NCBI GenBank assembly: GCA_963971425.1
Contig: OZ020518.1
Location: 15,072,190-15,136,189 of the forward strand
Origin: Bryoerythrophyllum caledonicum
Lineage: Eukaryota > Streptophyta > Bryopsida > Pottiales > Pottiaceae
Reading direction: 5' to 3'
DNA: 64,000 nucleotides
The notes beneath the pieces were generated by a model. That model made no database searches. It saw only the letters and a list, made by a program, of their open reading frames with translations, and was not told the origin of the DNA. Shown here piece after piece: positions 10,671-21,768 of the stretch. Both the position numbers and the translations under genes were made by a program. Position 1 is the stretch's first letter. Each line of letters opens with the position of its first letter.

Positions 10671-11570
10671 TACTTAAGGGCCTTGGGCTCTTGTGTTATC
10701 TACTCTTCTCTTTGTTGATCTCCTCGTGTCTTGCCTTCATTGCTTGTGTCTAGAGTCTTTGTTGAGCTTGTGTGAGTGGACCGGGAGAGAGTTGAGTCCT
10801 CCTAGTGTGTCTTTGCTAGGTGTGCAAGGTTGTGACTTGTGTATAAGTGATTGAGTGTGAGTAAAGACATCCCGAGGGGCTAGGATACTCGGGTTAGATA
10901 GGTAGAGTGAGGTCCGGGACTTATGCTCTAGACTTTTTACCGGTGGGACTGGGAAGAGTTACTTTATCGGATGGGATCCGGGAATCCAACGGCTATTTAT
11001 GATAGCCTCCTTTAAGTGGAAAGTGTTCGGATTGGTGGGGAGTAGGGGTGACATCCCCCTTCTCTCTGTACACCAGGAGACATCCCGGCTAAGCCTAAGT
11101 CCGGAGAATACCAGGATTATTACCCTTGCAGTGGATGAGTTCCGGCGATCCCCGTGGAAGGTTGTTTTGCTCATATGATTTGCTTAGTACTAACTTGTTG
11201 TGGGTCTTGTATCTTCTTGGTTTGATTCATTAGGTGTGGTTGTAGTTGGAACCCGGGCTTGCGTGACCGGTTTACCGGGACAAGTTCCCGGTAGATTGTG
11301 AAGACCGGTGAACCGGCTGCGACCTTTATAACTCTTTCAAGGTGTAGGGTTAGATTGTGGATATTGTGGCCTCTGGACTGCGAGAACGGAGGGAGTGACT
11401 TTCCGGATACTGTAAAAACTTACCGGAAATCTACTCTGACGCTGAACAGAGTTTAACTGAAACACATATGGTTACTTGTTACCGGTTACTAAGGTACCGG
11501 GGAAGCCATCCTCCGGGATGTGCCGAGGTATTATGTGTGATTTGTTGTTAAGATTTAAAGAGTTTGATGC
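10671..11570. other. 3' part of the CCGG-rich block, no gene recognised
   Basis: CCGG words remain frequent up to about 11530 and then stop abruptly. I looked for a direct repeat of 7.1-8.6 kb that could be a second LTR and found none by eye. No RNase H, integrase or transposase motif was found. Confidence 0.5.
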
Positions 11571-13418
11571 ACGATAAAAATCCCTGGAAACGATCTGGTA
11601 AGGTGGGCTTGCTTAAGGTTAATTTCGGTTAATTTTGAGAATAACGAACCACTAGACTACGACAATACACCCCACATATTGTAGTCGAATATGCCAACGT
11701 CCTTAAAGAGCTAACTTATGTATGGTGAACATGAATTTAATGGTGAAACAAATAGACATTTTATTCACCTTAAATGTCATGGCGACCAAAATTTGGTTGA
11801 TGGACCAATGTAATATGCCCTCACATGATGAAAAACCATTATTTTCACTCAACTCATTTGGAGAGTTCATTGACTGTGTAAGTAGTAGATGATAATGAAA
11901 CTTGCCTCATCGAGGTAGTCATGTTATATCTAGAGAAGAAAATCTTTGTGACATGGATTTCAATGTAGTGTATGTTAGAAACTTCTAGCTTTTGCACTAA
12001 ATCTGAATTCGATTCATTCAAATGATACTTTTTGAATCTAAGTCTAACTAATGAAACAAAGCTTATTAAGTGCGGTTTTCATTCCAATCTAAAAATTTGA
12101 AATATACTTTAAACTAAATAAGTTTTCATGATTTGATCTTTGGGCCTAGAACCGTGGTTGACCAATATTCTAATTTTAGCTGAACATAGAAGTTTCATTT
12201 ACACCACAAGTTTTGTCCCTACAATGTACACCTTAGGTGAAATTTCAGAATTTTTTAGCATACTTTACATGAATTTTATTAACTTTTTCTTCCAAAAATC
12301 ACAATAAACTCAAATTTTCACAAAGAAAATTGTGATTTGTGTGACAAGGACAAAACATGTGATCTCATCTCTGAGAAATGAAATTTAAAAAAATAAAATC
12401 ACTTACATCTAATGAAAAATTAGAGCACATAGTAGTATAGAAATTAGGATTGTTGCCACGGTCTTAGGCTCCGTTCTTTAAGGGTTGACCTCGCATGCCA
12501 CTGAAGATCCACGACCGGGAGAAGAGCCAAAATATACAAGGATCCTAGATGATGTTTTGCGAAATCTACCCCCATCGTAGACTTTGTACCGCCCACTCTG
12601 AATGTGGACCGCAGTACTTCGTCTACTATTGAATGATGAAGCCACCGCATCTCTCTTTGTTAAATTTATCATATTCCATCCTCTCTTTTACAAGGTCAAT
12701 GAAAGGATGAAAATACACCAAGGTAAGCCCCCCTAAAACCAACAAGTCAAGAAATGAGCATATATGGAGAGAGGAGATAATTATACTATTATTTTTCAGT
12801 GATAGCCAATAGAATCGCAATTCCAACCCAAGTGATCTCATATTTTTCCAATGAAAACTGAATTAGTTATGAATTTTCAAACCGTGCAGCCACGTTCAAT
12901 GGGTAGGTACCCCCCATAACCAACGACCAAAAGTAAGGGTCTTGACTAATAGCAAACCTCCATTCGGAGCTCAATTGGTGGTAATGGGATGGAAGAGGGT
13001 TGGATAAACCCCAATTTTTATTGGCTATGGGCACTCCTCAACTTTGTCATTTGTAGAAACATTGAAGCAACACCGAAAGAAAAGAAGTTCTATGATTCCA
13101 TTTTGTGTCGATTTCTGTGACCAATAAAGAGGCTGGTCGAAAAGCAAATCACGTCGAAGGTCCAATCAAAACAAAAAGGAAAGATGTGACGTTGATCGCA
13201 GCTCCGTCGCGCGCAAGCAAAGCGAGCAGTCGAGAGCGGTTGCATTGATCCGGTGCGAATTGGCGGTGGCATAGCTTCCGCAGATGCTTCCGCCGATCAC
13301 TTCAGCGACTTTATAAACACCACGTGAAGCCCGCAAAATTTCATCGCTACCCACAAGCTCGATTGCGAGCATCGGTGCAGAAATCAGTCTGTGAAGTTGA
13401 GATAGAGAGGAAGGAGAG
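11571..13418. other. Repeat-rich intergenic sequence and DEG promoter region
   Basis: The stretch 12300-12490 is a second copy of the repeat at 1-180. Nothing coding is recognised between 11571 and about 13080. From about 13080 the base composition rises in GC towards the DEG start, as expected of promoter and 5' UTR. No TATA box stands out. Confidence 0.5.
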
Positions 13419-13704
13419 ATGGCGACGTTGTCGATGCTTGCGAAGGCGCCAGTGGCGTTGTCTTCTTCGTTGCAGATCGGGTTGCGGAACGGGGGTGGCG
13501 CGTCGAAGGCGGTGGCGCGTGCGGCTCCCAGGTTGGGGAGGTTGGTCAGCGAGTTTCGTGGCGTGAGGGTCGCCTCTGTTGCGCGTACGACTCCGCTGAC
13601 GCAGCGGGCGAAGGCCTGGGGTGTGCGGGCGTTCTCCACCGCGAACGGGGAGTCGCTGCCCAAGAGCGAGGATTTGGATGAGCTCAAGGCGAGCCAGATC
13701 AAGA

Positions 13705-13740
<36 letters not shown>

Positions 13741-15345
13741 TGACTCCGTAAGGTAGCAATCGCGTCTGAGGGTTCCTGAATTCTGACTGTTTTTGTCTCT
13801 GTGATCACAGATTTTAGATGCTGGGAAAGTCGATTACCGTGACTGCTTGGAGCGAAGCGAGCTCGTGCAGCGCTTGATGGAAACCAAGGATTTCATTCCC
13901 CCTGCCGCTCAGCAATTGCTGCAGAGCTTCCTCCGCGGGCAAGACGACGGCGAGCGACCTGCATCCCCCTCTACCCAGGCTGCAGAAGGTGACATTTCTC
14001 TCTTAATTCCGCTTCCTGAGCTTTCTTCAAGCTCGTAACTTCATTGAGTTTCGTGGGTAATCTGAAATTTCTCTTTCATTACCGCGTCCTGAGCTCTCGA
14101 GCTCGCATTCTCGTTTCCAAACTTTGTGGGAAATTTGCAGGAATGCGATACTTCTTTCTCAATTCATCTCCTGAGCTTCAATATTGTGGGGTTTTCCGCA
14201 GGCTGGTGGCTGGAAGCGGAGCGCAACACAGTGAAAGTTTTCCAGGAATGCTCGGCCTCGGTGGCCAACATTTCGACCTCCACGACAGCCAATTTCGGTA
14301 TGTCCATGAACCCAATCGAGATTCCGCGCGGCACTGGGAGCGCGTTCGTGTGGGACACGGAGGGGCATATTGTGACGAACTACCACGTGGTGATGAACGG
14401 CAACAAGGCGAAGATCACTCTTTCTGACGCGAGCACCTGGGAAGGCACGGTCGTGGGCGTCGCCAAGAACAAAGACCTCGCGGTGCTCAAAATCTCAGCC
14501 CCCGCCGAAAAGCTGAAGCCCATCGTCGTCGGCTCCTCGCAAGCGCTCCAAGTCGGGCAGCATGTGCTCGCAATCGGAAACCCGTTCGGCCTGGACAGAA
14601 CCCTCACGAGCGGCATCATCTCCGGAGTTGGACGCGACATCAGGTCCATCGGAGGCGCGCAGATCAAGGGCGTGGTGCAGACCGACGCCTCGATCAATCC
14701 GGGCAACTCCGGCGGCCCACTCCTCGACACCCAAGGGCGGTTAATCGGAGTGAACACGGCGATCTACTCGCCGTCCGGCGGGAGCGCGGGGATTGGGTTC
14801 GCAATCCCCGTCGACACGGTGCGCCGCGTTGTGAACGAGCTCATCAGGAAGGGCAAAGTCTCCCGGCCTGGACTCGGTGTCATGTGCGCCAACGATTTCC
14901 AGGCGAAGCAACTCGGAGTGAACGGCGTTCTGATCCTGGGGATGAGCGAGGATAGCGCCGCTGCCAAGGCTGGATTATTGCGTAAGTGGACACCATAACC
15001 CATTCTCCCTTTTCGTTTCGTTTCGTGTCCTTCTATCTGACGCGGGTTTTTCCGTCTCACGCAGCTACGAAGCGGGACCTGTTTGGTAGAATCGAGCTCG
15101 GAGACGTCATCGTCGCAATCAATGGACAGACGTTGAGTCGTGTGGATGACCTAGTAGCAGCTTGCGATGAGCGCAAGATCGGCGACAAGATAAGGGTAAG
15201 TTTTCGGTTGCTCAACCTTGTAATCAGTTTCTATACTTGTGTCCATTCAATGTGCTCACAGTGGATACTTTGTTGGCAGGTGACTGTGAAGAGGGGAAGC
15301 TTGATCCGGGACGTATACATCACATTGCAAGAGATCAACGAGTGA
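13419..15345 (+). CDS. DEG: DegP/HtrA-type serine protease, predicted plastid Deg
   Basis: Five exons: 13419-13706, 13811-13988, 14202-14981, 15065-15195, 15280-15345 (480 aa). Residues 1 to about 75 are Ala/Ser/Arg-rich, like a plastid or mitochondrial transit peptide. Residues about 85-140 form an extra small helical region (DYRDCLERSELVQRL) resembling a SAP-like fold. The chymotrypsin-fold protease follows, with the triad H217 (TNYHVV), D247 (KDLAVLK) and S325 (NPGNSGGPLLD). The C-terminal third, about 375-480, is a single PDZ domain (GRIELGDVIVAING). Deg proteases degrade misfolded and photodamaged proteins in thylakoid lumen or stroma. The nearest type is Deg1/Deg8-like; I cannot choose between them. 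All splice phases agree and the reading frame is intact. The gene lies head-to-tail with the two LIL3 genes. Confidence 0.9.
13707..13739 (+). repeat. (GT)n microsatellite forming the 5' splice site of DEG intron 1
   Basis: Exon 1 ends AAGAAG at 13706 and intron 1 begins directly with about 16 GT units. Any of many GT dinucleotides could act as donor. Only the first keeps phase 0 without adding Cys-Val repeats. Confidence 0.85.
14207..14981 (+). other. Deg trypsin-like protease domain and start of PDZ (exon 3)
   Basis: This one exon carries all three catalytic residues and the conserved VLAIGNPFGLDRTLT and AIYSPSGGSAGIGFAIPVDT blocks that define plant Deg proteases. It is marked separately because it is the most diagnostic part of the gene. 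Confidence 0.85.
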
Positions 15346-15759
15346 TTGCTCCGTGCTCATTCCCGAATGTAGATTGTAAGAATCAGTCGCAGATCAGTGC
15401 CAGAGCTTTTGTTATATACAGTATTTTTGTGGCTTAGATATTCTCTATGGACCAACCTTTGAAACTATACCGTGTGATGGAACGTGATTTCAACACGTAG
15501 TCCACACACTGTTTACTCATCAGAAAATCAATACAACTTCCCTTTCACTTGTGATTAATCTCCAGCTTCACATGCACATTTTGGACTCTTCTTGCACAGA
15601 TTTCGTGAAAAATACCATGCTTTCGGAATAATTCAGTGTGGTGATTTCCGGGATTCATGTCCCCAACCCAGATTCCCTGTTGTCCACCACCTGGATCAAT
15701 ACCTGGTTTGGGCATCACCAGAGCTGCTTTCGCCTGTCTGCTCTGTTGTTTTCGCAGCT

Positions 15760-16841
15760 ATGGCGACGCTAGTGAAGCCGGTGACGAGAGGGCAAGGTGC
15801 AGCGGCGCCAGTGACGGGTCACAGGGCGGCGTTGCGTGGGAGGTCGCAGCCCAGGCAGTTGTGGACAGGAGGGCAATCCATCAGGGTAACGAGGCTGGTG
15901 GTGAGAGCGGGGGAGGAGCTGGGGAGCGCGGCGGACGCCGGGGGCAACAGCGTGGTTGTGGAGGTGGCCTCCTTGCCGGAGGAGCCAGAGACGGAGGGAA
16001 TCGGAAGCGTAGCCTCGAAGCCGAAGAAGCCATCACCTCTGCAACGAGGAGGGTCTCTGTCTGGTGCGGCCGCGGCAGGGAAGGCCCCCGCCGCTGCCAC
16101 TCTGGGGAAGGATGGCGCGTTCGAAGACCCCAGGTGGAAGAATGGCACCTGGGACATCGCCATGTTCGCCTCCGCGGACGGGAAGACCGACTGGGACGCA
16201 GTCATCGATGCCGGTGAGTCTGCTCACATCATCTCCGATTGTTGTCCTCTAGGGTTTGGTTTCACTTTCGCTTGGAGATTCGGCATTTCTGACGTTGAAT
16301 TCCTTTTGCAGAGGTGCTGAGGCGCAAGTTGCTGGAAGCGAATCCTGTGTCGTCCACCAACGAGGAGCCTGTTGTGTTTGACACTTCCATTGTTCCGTGG
16401 TGGGCCTGGGTGAGGCGCTTCCATCTACCCGAAGCTGAGCTTCTTAACGGTATGAATCTCGGCACCTTCTCTTCTGATAACAAGATTGATGAAAAGAACA
16501 AGTTAGAATCCACCGTTGAGGAGTTCAAGCTTGTTCGTCATGGTTTCATCATGTCTGATGGGTGACTCTCCTTTGCTCCAGGTCGTGCTGCCATGATCGG
16601 TTACGCAGCTGGTTGGTTAGTGGATTCCGCAACAGGAGTGGGCTTGGTGGACCAGCAAAACAGCTTCTTAGGCAAGCTCCTCCTCTTCATTTCGGTGGTG
16701 GGCGTCTTGGTCATCAGGAAAAACAGCGATGTGGACACCATCCGGAACCTCGCCAAAGAGTCCACATTCTACGACAAGCAATGGCAGGCGACCTGGAAGA
16801 AGGACGCCAAGGACCCGGAGAATCCCAAAAATGGCTTGTAA
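15760..16841 (+). CDS. LIL3: LIL3, light-harvesting-like protein 3 (copy A)
   Basis: Three exons: 15760-16213, 16312-16449, 16582-16841 (283 aa). Residues 1-50 are a basic Ser/Ala/Arg-rich transit peptide. A low-complexity Ala/Glu/Pro linker follows to about 120, then the conserved LIL3 core: [42 protein letters not shown]. The first membrane helix carries the chlorophyll-binding LHC motif ELLNGRAAMIG (194-204). A second helix spans about 222-240, and the end is the family-typical [17 protein letters not shown]3 anchors geranylgeranyl reductase and protochlorophyllide oxidoreductase to thylakoids during chlorophyll synthesis. A run like AATAAA occurs about 35 bp after the stop. The gene is a tandem partner of copy B with identical intron phases. 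Confidence 0.93.
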
Positions 16842-17206
16842 ATCCCCAATTTTTGCACACAGTCTAGGATTTCAGTAAATAAACTTGTCTGTATCTCCCT
16901 GTAATAAAAGAAGGCTTCGGAAACTACAACATTTCGGCTGTCTTCTCAGAACAATATCTGCAAATTCTGTCACTCTTCGAGGACTTGCATGACCACCATC
17001 AGATCTCGGAACAGTCTGCGAAAGCTTTGTAGATTCAGAGGCAGCACCTGATCCGTTAGATACAAATTTAGTGGCATCGCCGTCCACTTGGAGAGCTCGG
17101 AACGAAAGACGAGCGGCCTCTTATCCAGTCGCAGCGATGCTGCTCATTTGGCAACAATGGCACAATCCGTAATACCTTGTTGTACTAGCCTCTCATTCTC
17201 TGCGAC

Positions 17207-18624
17207 ATGGCGGCTATGGCGACAATACTGAAGCCGCTGGCGGGCGCGATTCCAGCAGCGAACTTGGGCGTGTTACCGACCCGGAGGTGCAAGCAGAGTA
17301 GAATTACCTCGTCGTCGCGGAGACGGCAGTTGAGGTTTGTTGTGAGAGCGGAGTCCGAGAAGAGCTTGGTGGGTCAGACGCCCGCGGCGCCGATTGCGCC
17401 AGAGACGGGGAGCTTGGCGACAGAGGTGAAGAAGCCTGAGGCTGCGACTCCCGGGGAGGCGCCCGCGGCGCCAGAGACGGGGATCTTGGCGACAGAGGTG
17501 AAAAACCCTGAGGCTACGACTCCCGGGGCGACGCCGGCGTCGCCAATTGAGGTCGGGAAACCGCCGCCAGATGAAGGGGAGGCAGGTTTGTCTGCGAAGT
17601 TTGATGATCCGCGGTGGCGAGCGGGGACGTGGGACATTACCAAGTTCACTCGGAATGGGAAGGTCGACTGGGACGCTGTTATTGACGCTGGTATGTTTCT
17701 TACCTCGCAACAGTCTCGATGTCAAGCTCGTCTTCGTTGCAGTCGCAATGTGAATCTCCTCTTTGTTGCTAGGGTTTTGATTTCAATCAATCTCGTCTTC
17801 TTTGCTAGAGTTTTAATCTCAATGTCTATCAATCTCGACTTCTTCGATTCCAATCTTAATGTCTATCTCATCTTCGTTGCTAGGGTTTCTGTCTCAAAGT
17901 CATTCTCGGGTTCAATCTTTGTGTCTTCTTAACGTCAATCTCGATGTCAATCTCGATGTCACCCTCACGTCTGTTGCTAGGGATTCCAATGTCAATGCCG
18001 ATGTCTTCGTTGCTAGGGTTCCAACCTCAATGTCGATCTCACCTTCGTTGCTCGGGTTCTATTCTCATCTTCGTTGCTAGTGTTTTAATCACGTCTGATG
18101 CATCGCCCTCGCAGAGGTCGCGCGGCGGAAATGGCTAGAAGCGAATCCTGAAGCCTCCAACGACAAGGAGCCCGTGGTGTTCGACACCGGGACCGTCCCG
18201 TGGTGGGCGTGGGTGAAGCGCTTCCATCTTCCCGAAGCCGAGCTCCTCAACGGTCAGTCTCGCTCCCCAATACATCATTCTCAGGGTTTCCGTGAGATCA
18301 ATCACCTCAACAAATCACACGTCATTTTCTTAGGGTTTGCTGTGATCGATTGCGTTTGCAGGTCGCGCGGCCATGGTGGGGTACGGCGTGGGCTACCTGG
18401 TGGACTCCGCCACCGGAGCCGGCCTCGTCGACCAGCAGAGCAGCTTCCTCGGGAAGCTCCTCGTGCTCCTCACCGTGCTGGGCGTGCTGCTCCTCCGCAA
18501 GAACAGCGACGTGCAGAGCTTGCGCACCATCGTCAAGGAGTCCACCTTCTACGACAAACAATGGCAGGCCACTTGGAAAGACGACGACGACGACGACGAC
18601 GACGAGAAACCAAGCACCTCGTAA
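17207..18624 (+). CDS. LIL3: LIL3, light-harvesting-like protein 3 (copy B)
   Basis: Three exons: 17207-17690, 18115-18252, 18362-18624 (294 aa). A second in-frame ATG at 17216 could also serve. The core matches copy A almost residue for residue ([21 protein letters not shown], then [21 protein letters not shown]). The linker differs: about residues 59-105 contain two copies of a 23-residue unit (ETGxLATEVKxPEA). The C-terminus ends in an Asp run (DDDDDDDD) absent from copy A. Introns interrupt at the same codons and phases as in copy A, so this is a tandem gene duplication. The role is as for copy A; any division of labour is unknown. The third-position bias is more GC-rich than in copy A in exons 2-3. 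Confidence 0.92.
17700..18085 (+). repeat. Degenerate tandem repeat filling LIL3-B intron 1
   Basis: The phrase (T)CTTCnTTGCTAGGGTTT followed by TCAATGTCnATCTC recurs about seven times across the 424-nt intron. Copy A's first intron (98 nt) has none, so the repeat expanded after the duplication. Confidence 0.7.
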
Positions 18625-19089
18625 AACCTCTCAGAGTCTGAGCGAAACTCTTACGCTTCCAAGAATACGTCAACGACGAGGACCTGAGCAGGTCTCATGT
18701 TCATACACTTGTGAAATCGAAACTTGGTGTTCATAGAGAGGCGCTGGTGAATGTATACACATAAAAAGCTTTGTGTGGGTAGGGATTTTAATCTTGTAAT
18801 AAATATTGTTCATATTTTCTTATTATCTTGTGTGTCTTGGGGATGGATCGCTAATGTGATGTCGACGTGATTTATCAGACGGGTGAAAATTGTGAGTTCA
18901 CACACACAAGGTGAATTTCATCAGTTATTATAGATGTTGATAGGGTTTTGTGAGTTGAATATTGTGTCATATGGGGGACAATCAAGCATTATTAATGTCC
19001 AGTCAAGCTCACAAACATGAGTAGTTTTATCGAAGTATTGTATAAATACCTAAGGAGCGCAAAAGGGGATCACTACATTTGGATCACTA
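18625..19089. other. LIL3-B 3' UTR and intergenic spacer
   Basis: A poly(A)-like TAATAAATATTG lies near 18799. No further gene signal is seen before the tRNA. Confidence 0.5.
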
Positions 19090-19161
19090 GGAGGTATAGC
19101 TCAGTGGAAGAGCAATCGGCTGCAGTCCGATAGGTCAGCGGTTCAACCCCGCTTGCCTCCT
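19090..19161 (+). tRNA. trnC-GCA: tRNA-Cys (anticodon GCA)
   Basis: A 72-nt cloverleaf folds cleanly: acceptor GGAGGTA with TGCCTCC, D stem GCTC/GAGC, anticodon stem ATCGG/CCGAT with loop CTGCAGT (anticodon GCA), variable AGGTC, T stem AGCGG/CCGCT with loop TTCAACC. The discriminator base is T (U73), as required for Cys identity. The internal B box GGTTCAACCCC is intact and there is no intron. A TTTTT Pol III terminator lies 20 nt downstream. Confidence 0.93.
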
Positions 19162-19180
19162 CTTCCATTCCCACCGACAC

Positions 19181-19185
19181 TTTTT
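19181..19185 (+). terminator. Pol III T-run terminator for tRNA-Cys
   Basis: TTTTT begins 20 nt past the tRNA 3' end; it is the first run of at least four T on the plus strand. Confidence 0.7.
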
Positions 19186-19343
19186 GCTTCTTCACCGACA
19201 CATCAAACGCACGATTTTCTCAACGCTGTTCTTCTTATGCTATTAAAAAAAATGAGCCCCCACCTGAAATCACGTTCCTGTTCAGTGTGAGACTTTTCAT
19301 TGAAGGCACTTCCTAGAGTACAGCAGCAGGCGTTCAGGAGTGG

Positions 19344-21606
19344 TCACGCTGGGACAGGCAGCGGAGTGGTCAAGTAGCTGTCTTGAGCGTGATCCGAAAA
19401 CGGTTTCATCTCAAGCGCTGCCTTCGCGATCCTTCCGTCTTCGTGAATCTTGGCCACCAAATCCTCCAGTGTGGTGAAATTTGCCTGAAGAGGTGAGGCA
19501 AGAATAGTGTAAGAGAGCGCGTGTCTTTGTTGAGACTGGTTTTGTGTGTGAGCTTCCTTACCTCCGGACGGATGTAGCCCACGACGATGAGCCGGAGCTC
19601 CTCTCCGTAGAAGTCCTCTGCGAACTCATGAAGGATCCAGGGCTCCTGCAAAGTCAGTCAGCCACCGGAACATGCCAGAGTGTTACGTTCCTGAACACGA
19701 TGGTCTGCGTCGACACCTAAGCCACTATCGTAACCATAATCCACCTCCCCACACTCACCACTGTCTTCTGCTTGTTGTCGAAGTAAGGATTCCACCCCAC
19801 GCTCATCACCATCTTGTACACGCCTCGGTTGGACAACCCCGCCCAGCCGATGTAGATCCCGCACACATGGTCCGCCAATTGGCTTGAGAACGCGCTCGTC
19901 GGAAGATTAGCTGCGACAACGTTGACAGAAAACCCTGAGTTGCGAACCACAGTAACTGAAGACAGAGGACACGCACGGTGCTGGTCTGTGGGGGACCATA
20001 TTTAACTCTTAGAATACCAAAAAAATGTAGCACGACCAATACACCTTCGGATTGAAGATTCTTCAGGTGTATTGGTCGTGCAGCAGCCGTCAACAGCCTA
20101 AGCACAAACATTAGAGAATGTGCCAAAGGAGCGTACCAGTGGGGATTCCAAGGATTTTTGAGCCGCGGCCGAAGCCTTTGATGACTGGCCCGCCCATGTA
20201 CCACGGTTCCATGGGTAGTGCGCCGCCAATTCCTGGAGAAAGGGTTCCTCAAAGCTCAGATCTAGGGTAAGAGATAAAAAGAAACAGAAGAGAGCTGAGC
20301 TGTGAAGAAGATGAGGGAGTTACGGTCGTCGAGAGGAGGCAAGCCCCAGAGCTGGGGTTGGAAATCCAGAAGAGAAGGTAGTATCACGTCGGCCGAAGCG
20401 TACAACGGACGGGCGTCCTTGGACGACATCGAAGGCACCGCCACCACTTGCATTCCTGCCGCCTTGCCTGCCAACACCCCCGCCCTGAGCTCACACCGGC
20501 CCACACTCAATCAGAGATCACCTTCAACTTTGCATTCAACTCCACGATTAGCTCCAAGGTGAGGTGTAAGCAGCTTGTGAGGTCGGAGGGTGTAACGAGC
20601 TTACGGGGCGTCTTCGATTACGAGACACTTGCTTGGCTCTGCATTGAGTCGCCGTGCTGCTTCTAGAAATCTGCAAAGACATCTAGCATTAGAAAACGGT
20701 TTACTCATTCCACCACAAGCAATTGCAGCAAACGGAGGAACTCACATGTCAGGAGCAGGTTTCCCGTTCTCGACCATGTCGCCCGCCACCACCACTGGAA
20801 AGGATTCCGTCCAACCTGAATAAGAAAAGAAAAAACCCAAAAAACCCAACCTCGTTCTTCAATACTCTTCCCAATCGAGGGGTGTGGATGTTCGAGATAA
20901 ACCCTAGAACCAGACCTGCTTGATAAGAGAGCTTGATTTTGATGTTCCGCTGCGGAGAGCTCGACGCGATCGCAATCGGAACTCCGTGCTTGCGCAAGTG
21001 CTGCACCAGTCGAATGGAACCCGGCAAAGCCCGAGCGAACTTCCATCTACAACAAACACAACCAGGAATCTTAGAGAAGGCAACAACCTGGAGGAGACGT
21101 TCATGGTCGCACCTTTCTTGAAGGAGCGCGAGGACCTCCTCGTTGAACTCGAAGGGCGTGCAAGGCAGGTCGTAATCCTCGACCACCGCCGCCGCCGCTT
21201 CCAGAGGCCGCTTCCCCAACCGCCTCTGCGCGCCTCGCCCGTCCCACTGCTTCCCGCGCCGCGTCACCGCAATCTCCAAAGACGCATCCACAATCGACTC
21301 TAACACCACGATTCCGTTCCAACAACACGAAATTAGCCAAAACCCAACTCCTCGTTCATTTCTAAACGAACGATTCAGAACACACAGCATCGGAATGTAC
21401 GTACAACGCTCGCATGCTCCCTTGAAGCAGACACACGAGCGTGATGTCAAAATGAAAAGGATTCCGTCGGCTCCTGAGGCATGATCAGGAGATGGGGATT
21501 GTGATTTTGTTGGAGAGGAGGAGGGAGCGTTACCGGTGTCGAGGAGCGTGCCGTCGAGGTCGAAGAGGACGAACTCCACGGGCGCTGGAGGATTCGCGAC
21601 GGCCAT
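19344..21606 (-). CDS. FHY: Bifunctional FMN phosphatase / riboflavin kinase
   Basis: Ten exons on the minus strand: 21606-21534, 21299-21113, 21046-20916, 20815-20746, 20670-20605, 20484-20324, 20232-20137, 19910-19759, 19645-19562, 19484-19344 (386 aa). Every junction keeps phase. The N-terminal half is a HAD hydrolase: DxD nucleophile D16/D18 in FDLDGT, motif II Ser (IAIASSS, about 115), motif III K149 (ENGKP), motif IV E173-D174 (VIEDAP). The C-terminal half is a riboflavin kinase: GGPVIKGFGRGSKILGIPTAN (243-263), GVYKMVMSVGWNPYFDN, EPWILHEF and DFYGEEL. It dephosphorylates FMN and phosphorylates riboflavin, setting FMN levels. The fused architecture is typical of plants. I start at the ATG at 21606; an upstream in-frame GTG exists but is not a likely start. 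The gene is convergent with LIL3-B and the tRNA. Confidence 0.95.
20030..20081. repeat. 17-bp perfect hairpin in FHY intron 7
   Basis: GCACGACCAATACACCT (20030-20046) is exactly complementary to 20065-20081, with an 18-nt loop. It lies in the intron between exons 7 and 8 of the flavin enzyme gene. The size is miRNA-like but the stem stops abruptly; a MITE relic is equally possible. Confidence 0.65.
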
Positions 21607-21768
21607 GGCGATGGCCACCGATGCGTCTCGCGCTTTGAAGTTGTGAGCTTGGGAGAGAGAAGAGCGACGACGACGGAGCCGTGTCCGTCGCTGTCACCGA
21701 ATCATTGTTGCTCTTTTTGCTTCAAAGGGATGTTGTTCTCACGCCATTCGTTTCACCTCCAAAGGACC

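Noticed and set aside
7147-11570. LTR retrotransposon with paired LTRs
   Set aside because: No direct repeat between the two ends could be seen and no pol domains are present; class left open.
13166-13808. Minus-strand ORFs with His-Thr repeats at DEG exon 1
   Set aside because: Shadow of the plus-strand exon and the GT microsatellite; the plus strand has the conserved Deg protein in phase.
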